From: Agathobaculum sp.
GTDB taxonomy: Bacteria; Bacillota; Clostridia; Oscillospirales; Butyricicoccaceae
Length of the DNA: 35,399 nucleotides
Direction: 5' to 3'
NCBI RefSeq assembly: GCF_022775115.1
Contig: NZ_JALFLA010000082.1
Span: forward strand, 1 to 35,399
Position numbers and translations under genes: made by a program. Under the pieces are notes generated by a model, which did not search any database, had not been told where the DNA came from, and worked only from the letters and a program-made list of their open reading frames with translations. Shown here piece by piece: positions 8,271 through 15,987 of the stretch; position 1 is the first letter of the stretch, and each line of letters starts with the position of its first letter.

Positions 8271-9302
8271 ATGGCTATCAATCTTGCTGCCCGCTATTCC
8301 GACCAGATCGCCGAGGTCTTTACCCGTGCATCGTTCATCAAGGGCAAAACCGCCGAAACCTTTGACCTGACGGGCGTCAAAACGCTTAAAGTATACACGC
8401 CGATCACGGTCGAGGAGGTCGACTACGACCGCGACGGCGGTCTCAAGCGCTACGGCGAGGTGACCGAGATGCAGGACGTTGTGCAGGAGCTGACCATGAC
8501 ACAGGACAAGGCGTTCACGCTGACCATCGACAAGGGCAACAACCTTGACCAGAATCTGGTCAAGAACGCCGCCGACATGCTGCGCCTGCAGCTGAACGAA
8601 AAATCCACCCCCGCGGCGGACAAATACGCCTTCCACCGCTTTGTCACCATGGCGGGCACGATCGCGGAGAGCGCAAAGCCGACCAAGTCGGACATCATCT
8701 CCAAAATCGCGGATGCGTCGCAGGCGCTTGACGATGCGCTTGTGCCGGATGACAACCGCTATCTTTACCTGACGAGCGAAATGTACAAGCTGGTGTGCAC
8801 CTCGGACGAGTTTGCGTCGGTCGACGTGCTCGCCCGCCAGAGCATCGCCAAGGGCGTGTGCGGCGAGGTGTTCGGTATGAACGTCGTGCGCGTACCCAAG
8901 AGCTATCTGCCCGAAAACGTCTGGTTCCTTGTCGCGCACAAGGACGCGGTGCTCATGCCCTATAAGATCGCAGACGCCAAGGTACACGAAGACCCGGTCG
9001 GCGTATCCGGCGCGCTGATCGAGGGACGGCACTACTACGACGCCTATGTGCTGGGTGCAAAGTGCGGCGGCGTGTACGCACTGGTCAAGACCGGGCTTGT
9101 CTCGGCTGCGCCGGTCATTGTGGGCGGCAAAATCACCGGCACGGGCACGATTCGCTACACGCTCGACGGCTCCGATCCCCGCTACTCGGATTCGGCCAAG
9201 GAATATGTCGCCGAGACCGTGCTGACGGCCGAGAGCGGCTGCAGGATCCGCGCTTTTGCAACCGACACCAGCAAATATCCCTCTCCCGTGGCCGAGGGAT
9301 AA
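8271..9302 (+). CDS. Major capsid (coat) protein with a C-terminal extra domain
   Basis: The 343-residue product follows the scaffold and resembles the HK97-fold coat proteins of podovirus-type phages. The N-terminal helix-rich part (LAARYSDQIAEVFTRASF), the central strand run GVKTLKVYTPITVEEVDY, and the ALDDALVPDDNRYLYLTSEMYKL / VPKSYLP region match that layout. The last 60 or so residues (about 280-343) form a distinct segment, GTIRYTLDGSDPRYSDSAKEY followed by CRIRAFAT. This is the pattern of the small Ig-like chitobiase/hexosaminidase C-terminal domain and could decorate the capsid surface. A strong ribosome-binding site (AGGAGG, 8255-8260) precedes the ATG. A hairpin follows the stop and could set a high coat-to-downstream ratio. 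Confidence 0.8.
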   Translation: MAINLAARYSDQIAEVFTRASFIKGKTAETFDLTGVKTLKVYTPITVEEVDYDRDGGLKRYGEVTEMQDVVQELTMTQDKAFTLTIDKGNNLDQNLVKNAADMLRLQLNEKSTPAADKYAFHRFVTMAGTIAESAKPTKSDIISKIADASQALDDALVPDDNRYLYLTSEMYKLVCTSDEFASVDVLARQSIAKGVCGEVFGMNVVRVPKSYLPENVWFLVAHKDAVLMPYKIADAKVHEDPVGVSGALIEGRHYYDAYVLGAKCGGVYALVKTGLVSAAPVIVGGKITGTGTIRYTLDGSDPRYSDSAKEYVAETVLTAESGCRIRAFATDTSKYPSPVAEG

Positions 9303-9318
9303 GCCGGTAAAGCGGACA

Positions 9319-9347
9319 CGCCCCTGCGCCGCCGCGGCGTAGGGGTG
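9319..9347 (+). terminator. Hairpin between coat and adaptor genes (possible attenuator)
   Basis: Arms 9321-9330 and 9336-9345 form a ten-base GC-rich stem with one G-T pair and a five-base loop. Extra closing pairs are possible on both sides. There is no T tract, so it is more likely an attenuator or RNA-stabilising hairpin than a full terminator. Its place right after the coat gene is where phages often step down expression. Confidence 0.45.
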
Positions 9348-9392
9348 GCTGCCCTGCATCCGTTTGACTCAGATGAGATAAGGAGGATACCC

Positions 9393-9761
9393 ATGACAGG
9401 AACCGAATGCTTCCGCGCGGCGCTGAACCTCTTGAGCGAAACGCCCGACAGCGGCGCGTATTATGAGCAGTTTGCGCTTGGTGCGCTCAACCAGCTCCTT
9501 GCCAACAGCCTGCGCGAGATCAACGCCGAGCGCGCGTTTGGCGGCGAACAGCCCTTTGCCGCGCCGCCCCGTGTGTCCGCGCTGACCGAGGAGCTGCCCG
9601 CCTGCGACTGGCTGGTGCGCGAGTGCTTTCCCTATGGATTGGCCGCGCTGCTCGTTGCCGACGATGACAAGGACAAATTTAACTGGGCGGCAAACGAATA
9701 CACCACCCGTCTGCTGCGGCATTGCCCCGCGCAGCTGACCGCCATACAGGAGATGCTCTGA
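9393..9761 (+). CDS. Probable head-completion / head-tail adaptor protein
   Basis: This short protein (122 residues, mostly helical) is encoded between coat and the large propeller-like protein, where P22-type phages carry the ring that extends the portal (gp4 position). It begins with TGTECFRAALNLLSE and contains YYEQFALGALNQLLANSLREIN and a later FNWAANEYTTRLL helix. The ATG at 9393 has a clear ribosome-binding site (AGGAGG, 9381-9386). An upstream in-frame start lacks one. The gene ends at 9761, where it touches the next ATG. The assignment is by position, size and helical content. Confidence 0.55.
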   Translation: MTGTECFRAALNLLSETPDSGAYYEQFALGALNQLLANSLREINAERAFGGEQPFAAPPRVSALTEELPACDWLVRECFPYGLAALLVADDDKDKFNWAANEYTTRLLRHCPAQLTAIQEML

Positions 9762-11578
9762 TGCGCGCCTATCAGTTCCCCCGGAGTGAAACCGTGCGGC
9801 AGACGGTCGTGCGGCGCTTCGGCGGGCTGGACTGCCGCACGCATGAAACCAAGGCCGCGCTCTCCCGCTCGCCCGATATGCAAAACCTGATCGCCGAGCA
9901 GAATGATTTTCTGGTCAAGCGCACAGGTTGGCGCACGCAGCACACCTACGGCGCGCCCATTTATGGCCTGTTCGCCCTGCCCGACGGCACGGGTGCGGTC
10001 GTACACGCGGGAACATGGCTGTTCTGCCGCTTGCACAGCGGCACGCAGACCGTGCTGTGCACCGATATGCACGCGGCTTTCTCCCAGTCGTTCACGGTTG
10101 GCGGCGTGCTGTACCTGCTGGATGGACACACCTACCGCGCGGTGCGCCGCAGCGCCGCCGGCGTATGGGAGGCCGTCAAGGTGCAGGACATCGCCTATGT
10201 GCCGACCACGACCATCTCGGCCGCGCCGACCGGCGGCGGCGCGAGCTTTGAAGCCGTCAATCTGCTCACGCCGCGGCGCATAAACACCTTTATCGGCAAC
10301 GGCTCGGCCACCCAGTTTCAGGTGGACGCACAGGGGCTGGACGCGGGCGCCGTCACCGCGTCGGTGAACGGCACACCAGTCGCTGTCGCTGCCGTCGACC
10401 GGGTGACCGGGCTGGTCACGCTGGCCGCCGCGCCCCCGAACGGCAACGGATTGGCCAACGTATCCATCGCGTTTTCCAAAACGGTGCCGGGTTACGCGGA
10501 TAAGATCAACAAATGCCGCTTTGCCGGGCTGTACGGCGGCAAGAACGACACGCGCGTCTTTGTCGCGGGCAATCCAGCCGAGCCTGCCTGCGACTGGCAG
10601 AGCGGCCTATACGATCCGAGCTACTTCCCCGACACAGGCTACACCCGCATGGGTACCGATTCGTCGGCCATCATGGGCTACCTCAAGCAGTACAGCAGTC
10701 AGTTGGTCGTCAAGGCAGGCGGCGCGCAGGAGTCGACCAGCTTTCTGCGCAGCTATCTGATGGCCGATGACGGCACGGCGCTGTATCCGCTCACCCAAGG
10801 CGCGCAGGGGGAGGGCGCGGTCTCGCCGCGCAGCTTTGCCGTGCTGCGCGACATGCCGGTGTTTCTGTCCGCGCGCGGCGTGCAGGGCGTATTCGGCACA
10901 GCTGTGGCCGAGCAGCGCACCATCCGCCCGGTCTCGGGCGCGATCCTGCCCAAGCTCGCGGCTGAGGGCGGACTGGAAAACGCCTGCGCCATTGTACACG
11001 AGGGCAGGTATTACCTTGCCGTAAACGGCCATATGTACATCGCTGACGGGCAGTTGGTCGAGGAGGACGGCGACCCGGCGTGGTTTTTCTGGTCGAACGT
11101 ACCCGCCCAGTGCCTGTGTGTGCTGGAAGGGCGCCTGTGGTTCGGCACGGCGGACGGCCGTCTCTGCCGCTTTTCCCTGCCCACCGAGGACGGCGCGTAT
11201 CGCGACGACGACGCGGCGATCAACGCCTACTGGCGCACGCCGACACTGCCGCTCTCCCAATGGGGGCGCGTCAAGACCATACGCGATGTCGTGCCGACGC
11301 TCATGCCCTACTCGCGCTCAGGCGCGACCGTACAATATGAAGACGAAAACGGCAAGCTGCTTGCGCTTTCGCGCAACATGGACCTGTTTTCCTTCAAAAC
11401 GCTGGATTTTTCCCGTTTTTCGTTCCGCTGTCTGCCGGGTGCGGTCAGCTACCGCACCCGCTGGCGGCAGCACCGCGTGCCGCTGTTCGCCGTGCGCATC
11501 GGCAACGACCAGCCGGACGAGCCGTTCGGCCTGCTCGCGCTGACCGTGCGCTGGACGCTCGGCCCATCCGTAATCTGA
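9761..11578 (+). CDS. Large beta-rich tail-hub (nozzle) candidate protein
   Basis: The 605-residue product has repeated beta-strand blocks of the kind found in propeller-like phage hub proteins, for example APIYGLFALPDGTGAVVHAG, FTVGGVLYLLDGHTYRAV, AIVHEGRYYLAVNGHMYIADG and CLCVLEGRLWFGTADGRLCRF. These recur at roughly blade-sized intervals. In podoviruses the protein after the adaptor is a nozzle or packaged-DNA stabilisation protein with this sort of fold (T7 gp12 / P22 gp10 type). I chose the ATG at 9761 (protein begins MRAYQFPRSETVRQ), which overlaps the adaptor stop by one base. An upstream in-frame start at 9722 would overlap the adaptor more. No enzymatic motif is seen. It is the largest gene of the cassette and has no frame disruption. 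The structural role is inferred. Confidence 0.55.
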   Translation: MRAYQFPRSETVRQTVVRRFGGLDCRTHETKAALSRSPDMQNLIAEQNDFLVKRTGWRTQHTYGAPIYGLFALPDGTGAVVHAGTWLFCRLHSGTQTVLCTDMHAAFSQSFTVGGVLYLLDGHTYRAVRRSAAGVWEAVKVQDIAYVPTTTISAAPTGGGASFEAVNLLTPRRINTFIGNGSATQFQVDAQGLDAGAVTASVNGTPVAVAAVDRVTGLVTLAAAPPNGNGLANVSIAFSKTVPGYADKINKCRFAGLYGGKNDTRVFVAGNPAEPACDWQSGLYDPSYFPDTGYTRMGTDSSAIMGYLKQYSSQLVVKAGGAQESTSFLRSYLMADDGTALYPLTQGAQGEGAVSPRSFAVLRDMPVFLSARGVQGVFGTAVAEQRTIRPVSGAILPKLAAEGGLENACAIVHEGRYYLAVNGHMYIADGQLVEEDGDPAWFFWSNVPAQCLCVLEGRLWFGTADGRLCRFSLPTEDGAYRDDDAAINAYWRTPTLPLSQWGRVKTIRDVVPTLMPYSRSGATVQYEDENGKLLALSRNMDLFSFKTLDFSRFSFRCLPGAVSYRTRWRQHRVPLFAVRIGNDQPDEPFGLLALTVRWTLGPSVI

Positions 11579-11596
11579 CACAAAGGAGGTAACCCA

Positions 11597-12547
11597 ATGG
11601 CAAGCTACAAGAAGGATTTCGACTACTCCGAAGCCATTGCGAATACGCAAAACGCCGGTGAGCGGCAGCAGCTGCTGGCCGAACGCCAGAACAAGATCGA
11701 TGCCGAGGGACTGGCGGGCAAGGTCGCGTCCAACGATGCGGTATCGACTTGGACGGGCAGCTACCGCCCGTATTCGGTATCAAACGGCGGGGGCAGCGGC
11801 GGAAGCGGAAGCAGATCGGCCATGCTCACGGTCAGCAAGCTGTACGAGGCCGCCGAGCAGGCGCGTCTGAAGCAGTTTGAGACCGCCCGCGCGCGCATCG
11901 GGCAAAGGCTGCAGAGCGATCTGTCCGCGATTGACAGCGACCACACTGCCGCAATGCGCCAGACCGAGATCAACGCGCACCGCTCGGTCGTCAGCAACGA
12001 GGAAAAGCTGGCCGCGCTCGGCCTGAACATGGGCGCGCGCACCGCCGCTGCCACCTCGGGCGCCGCCGAGACCAGCCGCATTGCGATCGACAACCAGTAC
12101 CGCGGTGACCTGAACGCGCTCGGTCAGGCGCGGCTGAGCGCCCGCGCGGCCGCCCAGAGCGCCGCCGCCGATCAGGAGGCTGCGCTTTCGAGCGCCCATT
12201 ATGCCGCCGAGGCAAGCGCCGCCATGCAGCAGGCGCAGGCCACGCTGACACAATTCAACGCCGACCGGGACTACGGCCTGTCTATCGCCGGTCTGACCGG
12301 CTTCCTAAACGGCACGCCAACGCTTGGCTACCGCAACTATGCCGCCAATGTCAGTGCAGCCGAGCACACGGCGGAAAGCGCCGCCCAGTCACAGTCCTAC
12401 GAGCAGGCGCTGGCGCGCTGGAAGGCGGCCGGCTATGTGCAGGCAGGGGACGCGGCCATCCTCGGCGTGCCCGCCGGTACACCGACAGCGGACACAAGCT
12501 ACAAAAACGCCTCGCTCGCACTGCAGCGGTGGAAGGCAGGATATTGA
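11597..12547 (+). CDS. Ala-rich coiled-coil protein, last gene of the capsid cassette
   Basis: This 316-residue protein has a Gly/Ser linker near residues 57-67, then a long Ala/Gln/Glu-rich helical stretch (about 75-230) that looks like coiled coil. A more globular end contains YGLSIAGLTGFLNGTPTLGY and a final LQRWKAGY. A ribosome-binding site (AAAGGAGG) lies just before the ATG. In short-tailed phages such helical proteins encoded after the hub are often internal or ejection proteins that line the DNA exit path. That is only an analogy here. A terminator-like hairpin follows within 15 bases, so this is the cassette's last gene. Confidence 0.6.
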   Translation: MASYKKDFDYSEAIANTQNAGERQQLLAERQNKIDAEGLAGKVASNDAVSTWTGSYRPYSVSNGGGSGGSGSRSAMLTVSKLYEAAEQARLKQFETARARIGQRLQSDLSAIDSDHTAAMRQTEINAHRSVVSNEEKLAALGLNMGARTAAATSGAAETSRIAIDNQYRGDLNALGQARLSARAAAQSAAADQEAALSSAHYAAEASAAMQQAQATLTQFNADRDYGLSIAGLTGFLNGTPTLGYRNYAANVSAAEHTAESAAQSQSYEQALARWKAAGYVQAGDAAILGVPAGTPTADTSYKNASLALQRWKAGY

Positions 12548-12558
12548 CTCTATTGAAA

Positions 12559-12592
12559 CAGGGGGTGCACTTCGTTCGGAGCGCACCCCCTG
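12559..12592 (+). terminator. Hairpin ending the capsid cassette
   Basis: Arms CAGGGGGTGC (12559-12568) and GCACCCCCTG (12583-12592) pair perfectly over ten bases. The T-tract is poor. Position directly after the last cassette gene and before the ccdA promoter supports a terminator role. Confidence 0.6.
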
Positions 12593-12620
12593 CGTTGATA
12601 ACCATGTTCTACTATTTAGG

Positions 12621-12648
12621 TTGACTTATGCCGGAAAACCTATATAAT
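12621..12648 (+). promoter_or_regulatory. Sigma-A promoter of ccdA-tlpA
   Basis: TTGACT (12621-12626) and a perfect TATAAT (12643-12648) are separated by 16 bases. Transcription would start about 45 bases before the ccdA ATG. This separates the thiol-redox genes from the phage-type cassette upstream. Confidence 0.75.
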
Positions 12649-12699
12649 CAAAGGTATGGCCGCTTGCGCCCGCGCGGAGCGGCGGAAAGGAGCGCCCCC

Positions 12700-13362
12700 A
12701 TGCAATACCTCATCTCCTTTTTGGAGGGTATCGTCACCTTCATCTCCCCCTGCCTGCTGCCCATGCTGCCCATTTACATTTCATATTTCGCGGGCGGCGG
12801 CACGCGCAGCACACGGAAAACCCTGACCTGCGCGCTTGGCTTTGTGCTCGGTTTTACGCTGGTGTTCGTCTGCATGGGCGCGCTGGCCGGCACGGTGGGT
12901 GGCTTTCTCAAGGCGCATCAGCAGGCCGTCAACATCGTCTCTGGCCTTGTCGTTATCTTTTTCGGCCTGCACCTGCTCGGCGTTTTTCAGCTGCGCCTGT
13001 TTCACGGCATGGGACGCACGATGGATACGACCGACCTCGGCTTTTTTTCCGCCATGCTGTTCGGCGTCATCTTTTCTCTTGGATGGACGCCCTGCGTGGG
13101 CGCGTTCCTCGGCTCAGCGCTCATGCTGGCCTCCCAGCAGGGGCATGTGCTGACCGGCACGCTCATGCTGCTGGCCTACTCGCTCGGATTGGGACTTCCC
13201 TTTCTGCTCAGCGCGGTGCTGATCGACCGGCTCAAGACCGCCTTTGACTGGATCAAGCACCACTACCAGCTTATCAATCTCATCAGCGGAGGCCTGCTGA
13301 TTGCCGTCGGCGTGCTGATGGCGACCGGAACACTCGGGCGTCTGCTCACTCTGCTCAGTTAG
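12700..13362 (+). CDS. ccdA: CcdA-type thiol-disulfide electron carrier membrane protein
   Basis: This 220-residue polytopic membrane protein of the CcdA/DsbD-core family carries reducing equivalents from cytoplasmic thioredoxin to extracytoplasmic thioredoxin-like proteins. The two redox cysteines are in place: ISPCLLP in the first helix (Cys18) and WTPCVGA in a middle helix (Cys132). About six hydrophobic segments are visible. I chose the ATG at 12700 because GGAAAGGAG lies in front and the protein then begins MQYLISFLEGIVTFISPC like its family. Upstream starts would sit inside the promoter. The next gene, ten bases on, encodes a membrane-anchored thioredoxin, its obvious partner. Confidence 0.9.
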   Translation: MQYLISFLEGIVTFISPCLLPMLPIYISYFAGGGTRSTRKTLTCALGFVLGFTLVFVCMGALAGTVGGFLKAHQQAVNIVSGLVVIFFGLHLLGVFQLRLFHGMGRTMDTTDLGFFSAMLFGVIFSLGWTPCVGAFLGSALMLASQQGHVLTGTLMLLAYSLGLGLPFLLSAVLIDRLKTAFDWIKHHYQLINLISGGLLIAVGVLMATGTLGRLLTLLS

Positions 13363-13372
13363 GAGGGCATTT

Positions 13373-13957
13373 ATGAACAAAAAGAAAAACCTTCTACTCA
13401 CCCTGCTGGCGCTGGCGCTGCTGCTTGGCGGCGCGTCCGCGCTGTATGCGCGGCTCGGCCGGGACGGAACGGCTACCCCTGCCGCCGCGCAGAGCGCTCG
13501 ACCCACCGGCGGCGAAGCGGCAGACCACGCGCCGGCTCCCGCACCTGACTTTACCGTATATGACATCGACGGCAACGCGGTGCACCTGTCCGACTTCGCC
13601 GGTACGCCCGTCGTGCTCAACTTCTGGGCAAGCTGGTGCGGCCCGTGCAAAAGCGAAATGCCCGATTTTGACCAAGCAGCCGCCGCGTATGATGGGCAGG
13701 TGCAGTTCCTGATGGTCAACCTGACCGACGGCGCGCGAGAGACTGTCGATTCCGCCACGAACTATGTCACCGAGCAGGGCTTTTCCTTCCCCGTGTTTTA
13801 TGATACCGACACGGACGCGGCCATGGCTTACCGCGTTTTCTCCATTCCGACCACCTACTTTATCGACAGCGACGGCTACGCGGTCGCTCGGCTGGTCGGC
13901 GCGACTGACGGCGAGACTTTGGCGCAAGGCATCGACCTGATGCTCTCCGAAGGCTAA
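13373..13957 (+). CDS. Membrane-anchored TlpA/ResA-type thioredoxin
   Basis: The 194-residue protein has an N-terminal hydrophobic anchor (about residues 6-24), a Pro/Ala-rich spacer to residue 57, and a TlpA-like thioredoxin domain. The active site WCGPC is at 88-92, and the cis-proline loop appears as SIPTTYFID near the C-terminal part of the fold. It would act outside the membrane, reducing disulfides with electrons received from CcdA encoded just upstream. The natural substrate (for example an apocytochrome or another cell-surface protein) cannot be told from sequence. A GGAGGG ribosome-binding site lies before the ATG. Confidence 0.9.
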   Translation: MNKKKNLLLTLLALALLLGGASALYARLGRDGTATPAAAQSARPTGGEAADHAPAPAPDFTVYDIDGNAVHLSDFAGTPVVLNFWASWCGPCKSEMPDFDQAAAAYDGQVQFLMVNLTDGARETVDSATNYVTEQGFSFPVFYDTDTDAAMAYRVFSIPTTYFIDSDGYAVARLVGATDGETLAQGIDLMLSEG

Positions 13958-14024
13958 GGCTATGCCGCGTGATTGCCGCCCGTTTCGCTTTACCGCATAG
14001 CGCGGTGCTTTCCTGAAAAAACAA

Positions 14025-14059
14025 ACGGCCTTGGCCGCGCTATGCGCGGCCAAGGCCGT
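14025..14059. terminator. Strong bidirectional terminator between tlpA and mrnC
   Basis: Arms 14025-14040 and 14044-14059 are a perfect 16-base inverted repeat with a TAT loop. An A-rich run lies on the left (14016-14025) and TTTT on the right, so it can stop transcription from both the ccdA-tlpA side and the rnf-mrnC side. Confidence 0.85.
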
Positions 14060-14066
14060 TTTCCTG

Positions 14067-14468
14067 TCAAAAATCCGCCGCGATCACATCAAACAACGCA
14101 TTGATGCGGTCGTACTGCTGTCCCAGATACAGCCAGCCGAACAGCGCTTCGAGCGCGGTCGCGTAGGCATATTCGGCGCTTGAGGCCGATTTGGGCACGC
14201 TTTTGGGCTTGGTGTTGCGGCCGCGGCGGAACACCGCCTGCTCCTGCTCGGAGAGCAGCGGCAGGATACGCGCGGCCGCCCGCGCCTGCGCCCCCGCGCG
14301 CACGAGTGTGATCGTCCGGCTGTGCAGATCCTTTGCCGTCTGCGTGCCACCGCAGGCAAGCTGGGTGCGCACCAGCACCTCATAAACGGCGTCGCCCACA
14401 TGGGCGAGCGCAAGGCTCGACATGCGGGCGATCGCAGCGTCATCCAGCCGGGGATGCAGATAGTCCAT
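14067..14468 (-). CDS. mrnC: Mini-ribonuclease III
   Basis: This 133-residue protein contains an RNase III catalytic domain without the double-stranded-RNA-binding domain. In Bacillus the homologue matures 23S rRNA ends. The catalytic signature appears as LALAHVGDAVYEVLVRT, with the acidic residues expected near the N-terminus, and a second acidic region is at YATALEALFGWLYL. Its ATG overlaps the rnfB stop as TAATG, so translation is probably coupled to the Rnf operon and the gene is its last member. In many Clostridia mrnC follows cysS instead, so the attachment to rnf is a point of interest. Confidence 0.9.
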   Translation of the reverse strand: MDYLHPRLDDAAIARMSSLALAHVGDAVYEVLVRTQLACGGTQTAKDLHSRTITLVRAGAQARAAARILPLLSEQEQAVFRRGRNTKPKSVPKSASSAEYAYATALEALFGWLYLGQQYDRINALFDVIAADF

Positions 14469-15352
14469 TACTGCGCTGCCTTTGCCGCTTCGGCCTTGGC
14501 CTTTGCGGCAGCGGCCTGCTTGGCCTGCATCTCCTTGAACTTCGCCTTCTCCTCGTCAGTGGGGATCGGCTCGATACAGTTCTTCGGGCAGACCTTGGTG
14601 CACATCTTGCAGTTGGTACACTTGTCATAGTCGATCTTGGCGACGCCGTTTACCACATGGATCGAGTCGAACTTGCAGGTTTTTTCGCACATTTTGCAGC
14701 CGATGCAGCCGTTGGAGCAAACCTTGATGACATCCGGCCCTTTATCCCGGTTAACACAGTTGACGTGCACCTTCTTGGAGGCGGGGATCAGCTCAATCAG
14801 CTTCTTCGGGCAAGTGGAGACGCACTGGCCGCAGGCGACGCACTTGTCGGGGTCGACCTTGGCAACGCCGTTTACGATGTGCAGCGCGTCAAACTCGCAG
14901 GCCTTGACGCACGAGCCAAGCCCCATGCAACCATAGGAGCAGGCCTTGGGACCACCGGCGACGCGCGCGGCCGCGTTGCAGTCCTGCAAGCCTTCGTACT
15001 TGGTCTTGTCTACCGCGTTGCAGCCACCATTGCAAAACACATGGGCGACCACGCGCTCAGTGGCGCCCACCTCCACGCCCATGACCTCGGCGATCTTGGC
15101 GGCCGTCTCCGCACCGCCGACCGGACAGCCGTTGACCGGCGCGCTGCCATCGACGATGGCGGCAGCCAGACCGTCACAGCCGGGGAAACCGCAGCCGCCG
15201 CAGTTTGCGCCCGGCAGGCACTCGCGCACGCGCGGAACACGCTCGTCAACCTCGACCGCGAAGACCTTAGCGGCCACGCCCAGCAGGATGGCGAATACGA
15301 TACCCATGACAAACAGCACCGCTGCGGCAGCAATTACATTATTGAAATCCAT
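14468..15352 (-). CDS. rnfB: Rnf complex subunit RnfB (multi-cluster ferredoxin-type)
   Basis: At 294 residues, RnfB is the electron-entry subunit of the ferredoxin:NAD+ oxidoreductase that pumps Na+ or H+. An N-terminal membrane anchor (about 5-30) is followed by the Rnf-type cluster motif ANCGGCGFPGC and then by four ferredoxin-like cysteine groups: CSYGCMGLGSCVKAC, CVACGQCVSTCP, CSNGCIGCKMCEKTC and CTNCKMCTKVCP. It ends in a Lys/Ala/Glu-rich tail of about 40 residues with no clusters. It is the last rnf gene, 20 bases after rnfA, and overlaps mrnC by one base. Confidence 0.95.
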   Translation of the reverse strand: MDFNNVIAAAAVLFVMGIVFAILLGVAAKVFAVEVDERVPRVRECLPGANCGGCGFPGCDGLAAAIVDGSAPVNGCPVGGAETAAKIAEVMGVEVGATERVVAHVFCNGGCNAVDKTKYEGLQDCNAAARVAGGPKACSYGCMGLGSCVKACEFDALHIVNGVAKVDPDKCVACGQCVSTCPKKLIELIPASKKVHVNCVNRDKGPDVIKVCSNGCIGCKMCEKTCKFDSIHVVNGVAKIDYDKCTNCKMCTKVCPKNCIEPIPTDEEKAKFKEMQAKQAAAAKAKAEAAKAAQ

Positions 15353-15372
15353 TTCTTATCGTCCTCCCTTGC

Positions 15373-15987
15373 TTACCACGGAATGCTCAGGCCGGAGAAG
15401 CCCATGAAGGACATGGCCAGCAGCGCCGCCGATACCAGCACGATCGGAAAGCCCTCAAAGCATTTCGGACATTTGATGGTCGCATCCATACGCTCGCGGA
15501 TCGATGCGAACAGCACGATCGCCAGCAGATAGCCGATGCCCGCGGCCACGCCATACACGACCGAACCGATGAACGAATTGCCATTGTCGATATTGGTCTT
15601 GGCCGCGCCCAGCACCGCGCAGTTGGTGGTGATGAGCGGCAGGAAGATGCCAAGCGCCGAATACAGCGAGGGCATCGCCTTTTTCATGAACATCTCGACA
15701 AACTGCACGAGCGTTGCGATCACGAGGATGAACGCAATGGTCTGCATATAGCCGAGGCCGAGCGGATCGAGAATGAAATACTGCACCGCCCACGACGCTG
15801 CGGACGCGATTGCCATAACGAAGATGACCGCCATGCCCATGCCGACCGCTGTGTCGGTCTTTTTGGAAACGCCGAAGAACGAGCAGCAGCCGAGGAATTG
15901 CACCAGAATGTAGTTGTTTACCAGAATCGCCGCGATGGCGAGCGACAAAATATCGGTAAGCCCCATGGAGGCAGGTAGGTTAAACAT
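15373..15987 (-). CDS. rnfA: Rnf complex subunit RnfA
   Basis: The 204-residue integral membrane protein has about six hydrophobic helices. The family-typical ILVNNYILVQFLGCCSFFGVSKK near the N-terminus and LGIFLPLITTNCAVLGAA in the second half supply the conserved Cys residues that bind a membrane-embedded iron-sulfur centre together with RnfE. The ATG directly follows the rnfE stop with no gap, and the ribosome-binding site lies within the end of rnfE. RnfA and RnfE are homologous, inverted-topology partners. Confidence 0.95.
   Translation of the reverse strand: MFNLPASMGLTDILSLAIAAILVNNYILVQFLGCCSFFGVSKKTDTAVGMGMAVIFVMAIASAASWAVQYFILDPLGLGYMQTIAFILVIATLVQFVEMFMKKAMPSLYSALGIFLPLITTNCAVLGAAKTNIDNGNSFIGSVVYGVAAGIGYLLAIVLFASIRERMDATIKCPKCFEGFPIVLVSAALLAMSFMGFSGLSIPW

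Noticed and set aside
14333-15532. A 399-codon plus-strand frame opposite mrnC, rnfB and rnfA
   Set aside because: It is antisense to well-supported genes, with no ribosome-binding site or recognisable motif.
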